NCBI GenBank assembly: GCA_945878705.1
Contig: CAMCUE010000080.1
Coordinates: 1-5,730, forward strand
Direction: 5' to 3'
Source: Ferrithrix thermotolerans DSM 19514
GTDB lineage: Bacteria; Actinomycetota; Acidimicrobiia; Acidimicrobiales; Ilumatobacteraceae
Length of the DNA: 5,730 nt
The first letter of the stretch is position 1. The number at the start of each line of letters is the position of its first letter. Of the stretch, positions 1 through 5,730 are shown piece after piece. The position numbers were made by a program, and so were the translations under genes. Below the pieces are notes generated by a model. That model did no database searches. It was not told the DNA's origin and saw only the letters and a program-made list of their open reading frames with translations.

Positions 1-1
1 T

Positions 2-418
2 GAACGCCAGCAATCTGGCCACACAGTTTGGTTAGATGTAACGATTAATCACGAGTTATTCGCGCGATATTCCGCCGACGGCGTAATCGTTGCAACACCC
101 ACAGGGTCAACTGCATATTCAATGTCTGCACGCGGCCCTGTTGTCTCACCTCGCCATCGCGCGATGCTGCTTACGCCCGTTTCGCCGCACATGTTGTTTG
201 ACCGCAGTCTTGTGCTCGGGGCAACCGAAATGTTGAGCATGCAAGTTGTCGGTTCGCGTCCAGCTGAGTTAGTAATAGATGGTCGGCATGTTGCAACACT
301 CGATCATGGCGACTGTGTTTCATATGAGGGGGATAGTTGCACGGCGCAATTCGTCCGCTTTAAACAGCCACAGTTTCACCAAATAGTGCGCGCCAAGTTT
401 GGATTAGGAGACGAATAA
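2..418 (+). CDS. nadK: NAD kinase, C-terminal part (5' end outside window)
   Basis: ATP (or polyphosphate)-dependent phosphorylation of NAD to NADP in the cytoplasm. The frame is open from base 2, so the gene begins to the left of the window and 138 C-terminal residues are visible. The diagnostic stretch is DGVIVATPTGSTAYS at visible residues 26-40: the conserved GSTAYS motif of the NAD-binding beta-sandwich domain of the NAD kinase family. It is followed by LLTPVSPHML (56-65), which matches the family's LLTPICPHSL-type strand. The upstream GGDGT and NE/D motifs would lie off the left edge. The family's usual SAGGP after the GSTAYS motif reads SARGP here (residues 42-46). An internal ATG at 122 is not the start, because it lies inside the conserved motif. 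The TAA stop shares its last base with the recN ATG, indicating translational coupling. Family assignment is firm. Confidence 0.95.
   Translation, partial: ERQQSGHTVWLDVTINHELFARYSADGVIVATPTGSTAYSMSARGPVVSPRHRAMLLTPVSPHMLFDRSLVLGATEMLSMQVVGSRPAELVIDGRHVATLDHGDCVSYEGDSCTAQFVRFKQPQFHQIVRAKFGLGDE
406..410 (+). promoter_or_regulatory. Ribosome binding site of recN
   Basis: AGGAG lies inside the last codons of nadK, seven bases before the recN ATG at 418. It supports that start over later ones and shows that recN is initiated independently as well as being coupled to nadK. Confidence 0.75.
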
Positions 419-2007
419 TGCTGAGTGAGCTACATATCGAAAATCTCGGAGTAATCGAGAAGCTTGAAGTTGTGCTGACCAATGGGCTGACTGCATTAAC
501 TGGCGAGACTGGTGCGGGTAAGACGATGCTCGTTGAAGCGATCAGTTTGCTTGTCGGCGAGCGAGCCGACGCGACAATCGTGCGCCCCGGAGCCCAAGAA
601 GCACGAATCGAAGGTCGGTTCATTGACGGTGATACCGAAGTCGTGCTGACTCGTGTAATCCCAAATGATGGGCGGTCGCGGGCCTACATCAACGGTCGGC
701 TAGCAACAGTTGCCAATTTATCTGAACAAGGCTCATCGCTCGTTGATCTGCATGGGCAACATGCGCATCAAAGTTTGCTCGGTATGGCGGCACAGCGGTC
801 AGCGCTCGACCAGTTTGCGTCAATTGACTTAACTGAGCTACGCAATGCTCGCGCAAGGTTGACCGAAATCGATGCGAACCTAGCGGCAATCGGCGGTGAT
901 GAGCGTGCTCGCGCAAGAGAGATTGATTTGTTGGCGTTTCAAGTCGAAGAAATTAGCAATGCTGGGCTTGACGACCCGAATGAAGATCAGGCACTTGAAC
1001 GCGACGAAGATTTGCTGGCAGACGCAGTTGCACACCGTGAAGCACTTTGGCAGGCAGTTGCGGCATTAACGCAAGACGACGGCGCTCAAGACACGATTGG
1101 TCAGGCAGTTGCAAGTTTTGGTCATCGCGATGCGCTCAATGATCTCGCAACTAGGTTGCGCACGATACAACAAGAACTTAGCGATGTGGTTTCTGATCTG
1201 CGGGTAAAAGCAGAGTCGACCGAAGAAAATCCAGAACGACTTGAAGAGATTCGAAAACGCCGTCACCTGCTGGTTGATCTTCGGCGCAAATATGGTGAGT
1301 CACTAGACGACGTTATTAAGTATGGTCAAGAAGTCGCTGATCGTCTCGCCGAGCTACAGGGCTACGAGGCTCGGGCGGCACTTTTAGATTCTCAAAAAAA
1401 ATTAGCACTCGAAGATTTATCAAAAGCCGAAAAAATAGTTGGTACAAAGCGTCGTGAGGCCGCACCGAAACTCGCGGCGGCCGTTGAATCGCATCTCAAG
1501 ACTCTGGCAATGGTTAATGCTTCGTTGGCAATCAATGTTGGTGATGATCCGGGTGACGAGGTGTCAGTTTTGCTTTCAGCGAACCCGGGCTCGCCACTTC
1601 TGCCGTTGACAAAAGTGGCGTCGGGTGGCGAACTTGCCCGAACGATGCTTGCACTGAGACTGGTGTTGACCCAAGCGCCAGGAACGCTTGTATTCGATGA
1701 GGTTGATGCCGGCATCGGTGGCACTGCTGCCGTTGCAGTGGCTGCCGCACTGGCAGATTTGGGGCTGCGCCATCAGGTTTTGGTCGTTACCCATTTGGCT
1801 CAGGTGGCTGCGGCTGCAACTACTCAAGTGAACGTCACCAAAACTGTGCGAGATAAGCAAACCTTCGCTGAAGCATCAATTTTGAGTGGCGAAAACCGAG
1901 TCGCGGAGATCGCAAGAATGTTGTCTGGTGGTGTCGCCGAAGGTTCAGCCAATGAACATGCCCGTGATCTTTTGAGTGCCAACTACGGGAAAAACCCTCG
2001 GGGTTGA
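418..2007 (+). CDS. recN: DNA repair protein RecN (SMC-like ATPase)
   Basis: RecN is a cytoplasmic SMC/ABC-type ATPase that acts at double-strand breaks during recombinational repair, holding DNA and helping RecA. The 529-residue protein has the full architecture. The N-terminal half-site has MLSELHIENLGVIE and the Walker A motif GETGAGKT at residues 29-36. The family-typical LVDLHGQHAHQSLL is at 108-121. A charged helical, probably coiled-coil, middle runs from about 140 to 360 and includes the RecN-like NPERLEEIRKR segment (271-281) and RRKYG (289-293). The C-terminal half-site has the ABC signature ASGGELAR (401-408), Walker B TLVFDEVD (423-430), the DAGIGG D-loop region (430-435) and the switch histidine in VVTHLAQV (H459). 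It is slightly shorter than E. coli RecN (553 aa), within family range. ATG 418 follows AGGAG and overlaps the nadK stop by one base. nadK-recN adjacency is common in Actinobacteria and Firmicutes. No inactivating change is seen. Confidence 0.97.
   Translation: MLSELHIENLGVIEKLEVVLTNGLTALTGETGAGKTMLVEAISLLVGERADATIVRPGAQEARIEGRFIDGDTEVVLTRVIPNDGRSRAYINGRLATVANLSEQGSSLVDLHGQHAHQSLLGMAAQRSALDQFASIDLTELRNARARLTEIDANLAAIGGDERARAREIDLLAFQVEEISNAGLDDPNEDQALERDEDLLADAVAHREALWQAVAALTQDDGAQDTIGQAVASFGHRDALNDLATRLRTIQQELSDVVSDLRVKAESTEENPERLEEIRKRRHLLVDLRRKYGESLDDVIKYGQEVADRLAELQGYEARAALLDSQKKLALEDLSKAEKIVGTKRREAAPKLAAAVESHLKTLAMVNASLAINVGDDPGDEVSVLLSANPGSPLLPLTKVASGGELARTMLALRLVLTQAPGTLVFDEVDAGIGGTAAVAVAAALADLGLRHQVLVVTHLAQVAAAATTQVNVTKTVRDKQTFAEASILSGENRVAEIARMLSGGVAEGSANEHARDLLSANYGKNPRG
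1993..2005 (+). other. Small hairpin overlapping the recN stop
   Basis: AACCC-TCG-GGGTT forms a perfect 5-bp stem with a 3-base loop, ending within the recN TGA codon. No T-run follows (the next bases are GAGCCTTCCG), so it does not look like a standard intrinsic terminator. It might slow RNA decay or weakly pause transcription between recN and pyrG, or be chance. Confidence 0.3.
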
Positions 2008-2016
2008 GCCTTCCGA

Positions 2017-2022
2017 TATACT
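2017..2022 (+). promoter_or_regulatory. Possible -10 box of a pyrG promoter
   Basis: TATACT (five of six matches to TATAAT) lies in the 76-base recN-pyrG gap. No acceptable -35 box is found 16-18 bases upstream; TTGAGC at 2004-2009 is only seven bases away, too close to pair with it. Actinobacterial promoters often rely mainly on the -10, so a pyrG promoter here is plausible but unproven. Transcription from it would place the 2042-2058 palindrome in the 5' leader. Confidence 0.3.
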
Positions 2023-2041
2023 TTAATTCCGTCGTACCAAC

Positions 2042-2058
2042 TGTGAGTTTTTCTCACA
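2042..2058. promoter_or_regulatory. Perfect palindrome in the pyrG leader
   Basis: TGTGAG-TTTTT-CTCACA is a perfect 6-bp inverted repeat around five T's, 25 bases before the pyrG start. It could be an RNA hairpin in the leader or an operator for a dimeric regulator. The outer arms equal the CRP half sites TGTGA/TCACA but with seven instead of six bases between them, so a CRP site is doubtful. No T-run follows the repeat, so it is not a standard terminator. Confidence 0.4.
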
Positions 2059-2072
2059 TGATTCTGAAAGAC

Positions 2073-2077
2073 GGGAG
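2073..2077 (+). promoter_or_regulatory. Ribosome binding site of pyrG
   Basis: GGGAG stands six bases before GTG 2084. It fixes the GTG as the start, which gives the family-typical N-terminus [10 protein letters not shown]. Confidence 0.7.
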
Positions 2078-2083
2078 CCCGAA

Positions 2084-2746
2084 GTGCCAAAGCATGTGTT
2101 CGTAACGGGCGGTGTAGCAAGTGGGCTCGGGAAAGGTCTCACCGCTTCTTCATTAGGTCGTCTTCTAAAAATGCGTGGACTGCGTGTGACGATGCAAAAA
2201 CTTGACCCGTATATCAACGTCGACCCAGGAACAATGAATCCGTTTGAGCACGGCGAAGTTTTTGTTACCGACGACGGCGGAGAAACCGACTTAGACCTCG
2301 GTCACTACGAGCGCTTCATTGACGAACCGCTTACTCGTGCGTCAAATGCGACAACTGGTTCTATTTACCAATCTGTTCTTGCTGCCGAACGTCGCGGAGA
2401 TTATCTCGGGCGAACAGTGCAGGTGATTCCGCATGTGACTGACGAGATCAAACGACGTATTCGAAGATTGGTCACTGATGAAGTTGATGTTGTGATCACC
2501 GAAGTCGGTGGCACAGTTGGCGACATTGAGATTCTTCCGTTTCTTGAAGCAATTCGTCAATTCAGAAATGAAGTTGGTCGTGACAATGTTTGTTACGTGC
2601 ATGTAACTTTGGTGCCGTTCATTGGGCCGAGCGGCGAGCAAAAGACGAAACCGACGCAACACAGCGTTACCGAACTTCGCAGTCGTGGAATTCAACCAGA
2701 TGTGATTGTTTGTCGAAGTGATGAGCCGCTTAGTGATTCTTTGTAA
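2084..2746 (+). CDS. pyrG: CTP synthase N-terminal fragment (up to the internal stop)
   Basis: This is what would be translated if TAA 2744-2746 terminates: 220 residues containing the P-loop, Mg-binding acidic residues and the UTP/CTP-binding KTKPTQ segment. It ends just before Lys223 and before the residues equivalent to E. coli 239-241 that contact ATP. It therefore lacks the end of the synthetase fold and all of the glutaminase domain, and should not make CTP by itself. Confidence 0.6.
   Translation: MPKHVFVTGGVASGLGKGLTASSLGRLLKMRGLRVTMQKLDPYINVDPGTMNPFEHGEVFVTDDGGETDLDLGHYERFIDEPLTRASNATTGSIYQSVLAAERRGDYLGRTVQVIPHVTDEIKRRIRRLVTDEVDVVITEVGGTVGDIEILPFLEAIRQFRNEVGRDNVCYVHVTLVPFIGPSGEQKTKPTQHSVTELRSRGIQPDVIVCRSDEPLSDSL
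2744..2746 (+). other. In-frame ochre codon inside pyrG
   Basis: Codons around it read S-D-S-L-stop-R-K-I-S. In many CTP synthases this place reads as a basic residue followed by RKI. AAA to TAA is a single change at base 2744. The context (TTG TAA CGC AAG) shows no recognisable recoding signal such as an obvious downstream stem. Another gene in this window (nadK) ends normally with TAA, so the codon is not generally reassigned. Confidence 0.9.
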
Positions 2747-2785
2747 CGCAAGATTTCAAGTCAATGCGCTGTTGACAATCGTGGC

Positions 2786-3745
2786 GTGATTAATGCTGTT
2801 GATGTCAAGAACATTTATGAGTTGCCATTAATTTTGCACGACGAAGGTTTAGACACCGTGATTTGTGATGTGTTGCGAATTGATTCACCGATTGATTTGA
2901 CCCCGTGGCGCGATCTTGTAAATCGCATCGAAGCCTCGGTTTCGCCTGTGCGTATTGGCTTGATCGGTAAATATGTTGATTTGCATGACGCCTATCTTTC
3001 GGTAATTGAAAGTCTTAAGCATGCTGGTTTTCACCACGAAGCACAGATCGAAGTCTTATGGATTCAAGCCGAGGATGTTGAAGGTTTATTAGCCGACGAA
3101 CGAATCGACTCGCTCGACGGCATTGTGATTCCTGGTGGTTTTGGCCCTCGCGGAATTGAAGGCAAGATTCGCGCCGCAGAGTTTGCTCGTGAAAACAATG
3201 TGCCATGTCTAGGTTTATGTCTCGGTATGCAAGTGATGACGGTTGAGTTCGCCCGCAACGTGCTCGGGTTGACGGATGCCAACTCGACTGAGTTCAATGC
3301 TGCGACTCCGCACCCGGTTATTGATTTGATGATTGATCAACGCGAAGTAACAAACAAAGGTGGCACGATGCGACTCGGCGCTTACTATGCAGTTTTGTCG
3401 CCTGGCAGCAAAGTTGCGAAGGCCTATGGTGAGCCAGTTGTCAGTGAGCGTCATCGTCACCGTTATGAATTTAATTCGAACTATCGTGCGCGGATCGAAG
3501 CAGCAGGTCTCTTGTGCAGCGGTACTTCACCCGATAAGCGTCTCGTCGAGTTTGTTGAGCTTGAGAATCATCCGTTTTGGGTTGGGACACAGGCGCACCC
3601 AGAATTTAAGAGCCGTCCAGATCGTCCGCACCCGTTGTTTCGCGAATTAATTGGCGCAGCACTTAAATTTCGACAACAGCGACTTGCGCAATTGTCTACG
3701 AGCAAAGAAGATGCCGCGGCAACTAAAAAATCCGTAGTTCGCTGA
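2786..3745 (+). CDS. pyrG: CTP synthase C-terminal fragment (glutaminase domain)
   Basis: The part after the stop keeps an open frame. The first in-frame start-type codon is GTG 2786 (Val235 of the continuous protein), but no Shine-Dalgarno sequence precedes it and it falls inside the synthetase fold, so independent translation is unlikely. The piece encodes the class I glutamine amidotransferase domain with an intact Cys-His-Glu triad (Cys145, His271 and Glu273 of the fragment). It ends in a short, charged, probably flexible tail. Treat it as the second half of the interrupted gene, not as a separate gene. Confidence 0.4.
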   Translation: MINAVDVKNIYELPLILHDEGLDTVICDVLRIDSPIDLTPWRDLVNRIEASVSPVRIGLIGKYVDLHDAYLSVIESLKHAGFHHEAQIEVLWIQAEDVEGLLADERIDSLDGIVIPGGFGPRGIEGKIRAAEFARENNVPCLGLCLGMQVMTVEFARNVLGLTDANSTEFNAATPHPVIDLMIDQREVTNKGGTMRLGAYYAVLSPGSKVAKAYGEPVVSERHRHRYEFNSNYRARIEAAGLLCSGTSPDKRLVEFVELENHPFWVGTQAHPEFKSRPDRPHPLFRELIGAALKFRQQRLAQLSTSKEDAAATKKSVVR

Positions 3746-3767
3746 GTCGCGTTTTAGCTCTTCTCTA

Positions 3768-4328
3768 ATGACAGCGCAGTTCACTAGCGCCAGCGAAAAG
3801 TTGGTTCACGAATGGGCAGTGTGGTCGCTCGTTCAAGGTAAGTTCCTTGACCCAAATGGTGAGGAGTTTGTGCGAACCTTTGTGCGGTCGCCAGGTGCGG
3901 TTGGGGTCGTAGCACTCGTCGGCGAAAAGGGATCGCGAGAGGTTGTGCTTGTTCGCCAGTACCGACCACCACTAGGTGTAACAACCCTTGAGATTCCAGC
4001 AGGGATGCGTGACCTCGAAGGCGAAAACCCTGAGGTCACTGCGCGCCGTGAACTTGAAGAGGAGGCTGGACTAGTTGCTGGTTCGTTGCTCAACCTTGGG
4101 CGTCACACTTCGGCACCAGGAATCAGCAATTCATCCGTTGATTTATTTTTGGCAACAGAACTTGTTGCGACAAAAACCGATCGTCACGGTCCTGAAGAGC
4201 AATTTATGACTATTGAATACATTGCCTTTGAACGGTGTATTGAAATGATTAAAAATGGCGAAATTCAAGACGGCAAAACTGTGATCGGATTGTTGCTAGT
4301 CGCACAATTAGCAAGTTCATATATTTAG
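3768..4328 (+). CDS. Nudix hydrolase, ADP-ribose pyrophosphatase type
   Basis: Probably hydrolyses ADP-ribose (and perhaps related nucleoside diphosphate sugars) to AMP plus sugar phosphate, cleaning up NAD breakdown products in the cytoplasm. The 186-residue protein has a typical N-terminal beta domain, LVRQYRPPLG (61-70), then EIPAG (75-79) leading into the Nudix box, G79 to RELEEEAGL (94-102). The Mg-binding glutamates lie in REL-E-EE (residues 95-99). GISNSSVDLFLAT (118-130) and DGKT (168-171) also fit the ADP-ribose pyrophosphatase subfamily. The box is one residue longer than the canonical G-x5-E-x7-REUxEExGU, as I recall for the mycobacterial ADPRase encoded next to pyrG. The start at ATG 3768 lies 22 bases after pyrG and has no Shine-Dalgarno sequence; no better in-frame start is close. 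Translation is probably coupled to pyrG. Substrate is inferred from family and synteny. Confidence 0.9.
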   Translation: MTAQFTSASEKLVHEWAVWSLVQGKFLDPNGEEFVRTFVRSPGAVGVVALVGEKGSREVVLVRQYRPPLGVTTLEIPAGMRDLEGENPEVTARRELEEEAGLVAGSLLNLGRHTSAPGISNSSVDLFLATELVATKTDRHGPEEQFMTIEYIAFERCIEMIKNGEIQDGKTVIGLLLVAQLASSYI

Positions 4329-4331
4329 TAC

Positions 4332-5246
4332 ATGGCATCTAATCCACTTGACACGTTTATGACGTGGATGAGAGTGGAGCAGGGGCGGTCTGTAAACACA
4401 CTTTCTGCCTACCAGCGAGACCTTGACAATTATTTGGTTTGGTTAATTTCGCAAAAGACGACAATCATCAAAGTTTCGGTTCAAGATCTTGAAAAGTTTC
4501 TGGCGCACTTGCGAAAATCAGGTCGGGCGCCGAAATCTATCGCAAGACATTTCGCAGCGGTGCGAATGTTTCATCGATATTTAAATCAAGAAGGTCTTCG
4601 ACCAGATAATCCCGCGGCTTTGGTTGACGGTGTGAAAGTGCCGTCAAGTTTGCCCAAAGCATTAGCAGAAGAAGATGTGATACGACTGCTGGGTGCAGTA
4701 ACTGGAGTTGATTCATTTGCAAGACGAGACAGAGCGCTGCTTGAGTTTCTCTATGCGACAGGTGCGCGAGTCGGCGAAGTTTGTAATTTGTCGATGGGGG
4801 ATATTGACATGGAAGATTCGCTCGTGCGCCTTTTTGGAAAGGGTGCAAAAGAACGAATCGTGCCGTTTGGCAGAATTTCTCGTGCTGCATTGGCTGACTA
4901 TTTTGATTTGGGTGGGCGGCCGGCACTGACACCGCAACATTGGAAGTCGCGTAAAGATAGTGATGCCGTGTTTCTTGGAGTGCACGGCACGCGATTATCG
5001 CGCCAGGCCGCATGGGGAATTGTTCGCAAATACGGTGAGATTGCAAAAATCAAAGGTCTATCGCCACATGCATTGCGCCACTCATGTGCGACACATATGT
5101 TGGTTCATGGTGCCGACTTGCGGGTGGTGCAAGAACTTCTTGGTCATGCGTCTGTGAGTACCACTCAGATTTATACGAAAGTTGACATTCAGGTGTTGAA
5201 CGAAATGTACCGTGAATCACATCCGCGAGCTCGTTTGAAATCATGA
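4332..5246 (+). CDS. xerD: Tyrosine recombinase XerD
   Basis: Site-specific recombinase that, with XerC, resolves chromosome dimers at dif during division. The 304-residue protein has an N-terminal SAM-like DNA-binding domain (about 5-95, with VNTLSAYQRDLDNYL at 21-35). The C-terminal catalytic domain has all six active-site residues: Arg146 (TGARVGE), Lys170 (GKGAKER), His246 and Arg249 (SPHALRH), His272 (LLGHAS) and the nucleophile Tyr281 (TTQIYT). These sit two residues from their E. coli XerD equivalents, so this is a full-length active-looking enzyme. It could formally be XerC or an integrase; the location after pyrG and the Nudix gene, as in actinobacteria, favours XerD. The ATG is three bases after the Nudix stop with no clear Shine-Dalgarno sequence, so reinitiation by terminating ribosomes is likely. 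No dif-like site is seen here. Confidence 0.93.
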   Translation: MASNPLDTFMTWMRVEQGRSVNTLSAYQRDLDNYLVWLISQKTTIIKVSVQDLEKFLAHLRKSGRAPKSIARHFAAVRMFHRYLNQEGLRPDNPAALVDGVKVPSSLPKALAEEDVIRLLGAVTGVDSFARRDRALLEFLYATGARVGEVCNLSMGDIDMEDSLVRLFGKGAKERIVPFGRISRAALADYFDLGGRPALTPQHWKSRKDSDAVFLGVHGTRLSRQAAWGIVRKYGEIAKIKGLSPHALRHSCATHMLVHGADLRVVQELLGHASVSTTQIYTKVDIQVLNEMYRESHPRARLKS

Positions 5247-5698
5247 AATATTTAAAGCATCTTTTGGCCCGATTCTTTGGATCGTTATCGCGGGCAACAC
5301 CGACAGTTGCAGATCTTGCGGAGGTTGCGGCAATTTTGTTAAATGTCGAGAATGAATTGTGGCAGAAACTGCCACCGATGGATCAGCGACACAGTATTGC
5401 GGTGATGCGAAGATTTCTTGAACGACGCCCGGGCGCAACTCAGCCTGAATTGCGCGCATCGTTGTTGCATGACATTGGAAAGATGCAATCAAATCTCGGT
5501 GTTCTCGGTCGTGTAGTTGCAACTTTGGTCGGGCGCAGAGGCGAGCGATTTACGGCCTATCACAATCACGAATTAATTGGTAGTCAGATGTTGCGAAATA
5601 TAAATAGTGATCTCGCCACCGTTTCGCTTGTCGCTGGTGTTGCTAGTGAAGATATTGCAGATGCATTGTCAGACTTGCGCGAGGCTGACAATACTTAG
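5243..5698 (+). CDS. Small HD-domain protein of unknown function
   Basis: A 151-residue protein with the metal-binding pattern of the HD phosphohydrolase superfamily: His50 (DQRHS), the His76-Asp77 pair in LLHDIGK (74-80), histidines in YHNHE (106-110) and a late Asp in LREADN (145-150). The order H...HD...H...D is the HD signature, suggesting a metal-dependent phosphohydrolase, perhaps on nucleotides or a cyclic dinucleotide, but the substrate cannot be told. The first 20 residues are basic and hydrophobic (KYLKHLLARFFGSL), compatible with an amphipathic helix rather than a clear signal peptide. The ATG overlaps the xerD stop in ATGA and has no obvious Shine-Dalgarno sequence, so its translation is probably coupled to xerD. 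No partner output domain is present. The family call is good; the role is unknown. Confidence 0.8.
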   Translation: MKYLKHLLARFFGSLSRATPTVADLAEVAAILLNVENELWQKLPPMDQRHSIAVMRRFLERRPGATQPELRASLLHDIGKMQSNLGVLGRVVATLVGRRGERFTAYHNHELIGSQMLRNINSDLATVSLVAGVASEDIADALSDLREADNT

Positions 5699-5730
5699 AA
5701 ACTTAAAATGTTTTATTAATTGCTTCGCTT

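Larger units (their letters stand above)
2084..3745 (+). pseudogene. pyrG: CTP synthase, interrupted by an in-frame TAA at codon 221
   Basis: CTP synthase converts UTP to CTP using ATP and glutamine-derived ammonia, the last step of de novo pyrimidine nucleotide synthesis. Ignoring codon 221, the frame is 553 codons (E. coli 545) and aligns with the family end to end. The synthetase domain has P-loop [10 protein letters not shown] (9-18), [13 protein letters not shown] (39-51), the Mg-binding region [12 protein letters not shown] (67-78), [10 protein letters not shown] (140-149) and KTKPTQHSV (187-195). The glutaminase domain has GKYVDLHDAY (295-304), the nucleophile loop CLGLCLGMQ with Cys379, and the AHPEF motif with His505 and Glu507. 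Codon 221 is TAA where relatives commonly have Lys or Arg (KRKI context). Both sides are in the same frame, so no indel is involved. The disruption may be real or a base error; the absence of other decay argues for a recent or artefactual change. It heads a likely operon with the Nudix, xerD and HD genes. Confidence 0.85.

Noticed and set aside
1392..1860. Minus-strand open frames of 72-110 residues opposite recN
   Set aside because: They are antisense shadows of the conserved recN C-terminal ATPase half, with low-complexity Ser/Ala/Pro-rich translations.
2042..2058. CRP-binding site call for the TGTGA/TCACA palindrome
   Set aside because: The spacer is seven bases rather than the six of the CRP consensus; kept only as an unassigned palindrome.
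2342..2695. 117-residue minus-strand frame opposite pyrG
   Set aside because: Antisense shadow of the conserved synthetase domain; no family resemblance.
416..2746. Genetic code with TAA reassigned to a sense codon
   Set aside because: nadK ends with TAA exactly where recN starts, and no other gene here has an internal TAA; one case is better explained by mutation or error.
2700..2790. Frameshift in pyrG
   Set aside because: The frame before and after the stop is the same and the residue count across it matches E. coli PyrG position for position, so only a substitution is needed.
2084..3745. Two separate genes encoding split CTP synthase subunits
   Set aside because: The break lies inside the synthetase fold, both parts share one frame, and the second part has no ribosome binding site or proper start.
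4537..5046. 169-residue open frame on the minus strand inside xerD
   Set aside because: It lies wholly antisense to a convincing xerD, has no recognisable family features and no sensible gene context.
5699..5730. Intrinsic terminator after the HD gene (AAAATGTTTT)
   Set aside because: The inverted repeat is only four A/T pairs with a two-base loop, too weak to support; the window ends too soon to judge further.

Overview
The window is a compact, entirely plus-strand block of bacterial housekeeping genes: the 3' end of NAD kinase (nadK), DNA repair ATPase recN, CTP synthase pyrG, an ADP-ribose pyrophosphatase-type Nudix hydrolase, tyrosine recombinase xerD, and a small HD-domain protein. The order nadK-recN-(...)-pyrG-Nudix-xerD matches the chromosomal neighbourhood known from Actinobacteria (for example the Mycobacterium tuberculosis Rv1695-Rv1701 region), but without the two genes that lie there between recN and pyrG. 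The Nudix box also carries the one-residue expansion I recall from the mycobacterial enzyme. Base composition looks roughly balanced in GC, much lower than in typical soil actinomycetes. An uncultured or aquatic actinobacterium (perhaps Acidimicrobiia-like) is my best guess; this is inference from synteny and protein style only.

Layout: nadK (2-418, cut by the left edge) overlaps the recN start by one base. recN (418-2007) is complete with all ABC/SMC-type ATPase motifs. A 76-base gap (2008-2083) is the only real intergenic region; it holds a -10-like box, a perfect 17-base palindrome and a clear ribosome binding site for pyrG. pyrG (2084-3745) is followed after 22 bases by the Nudix gene (3768-4328), after 3 bases by xerD (4332-5246), and with an ATGA overlap by the HD gene (5243-5698). 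The last 32 bases are AT-rich and contain no feature I can name. recN and pyrG have good Shine-Dalgarno sequences while the three genes after pyrG do not, which suggests one pyrG-led operon with translational coupling.

The outstanding observation is that pyrG carries an in-frame TAA at 2744-2746 (codon 221). The same reading frame continues past it with perfectly family-like sequence up to the normal stop at 3743-3745, including the intact glutaminase catalytic residues. The stop falls inside the synthetase domain, two codons before the lysine equivalent to E. coli Lys223, not at the junction between domains, so it is not a natural gene split. A one-base substitution from a lysine codon (AAA to TAA) would explain it. 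Whether it is a sequencing error, a recent nonsense mutation or a read-through site cannot be decided from the sequence; error or recent mutation is the simplest reading. I see no convincing undescribed system otherwise; the pyrG leader palindrome and the xerD-coupled HD protein are the next most interesting items.
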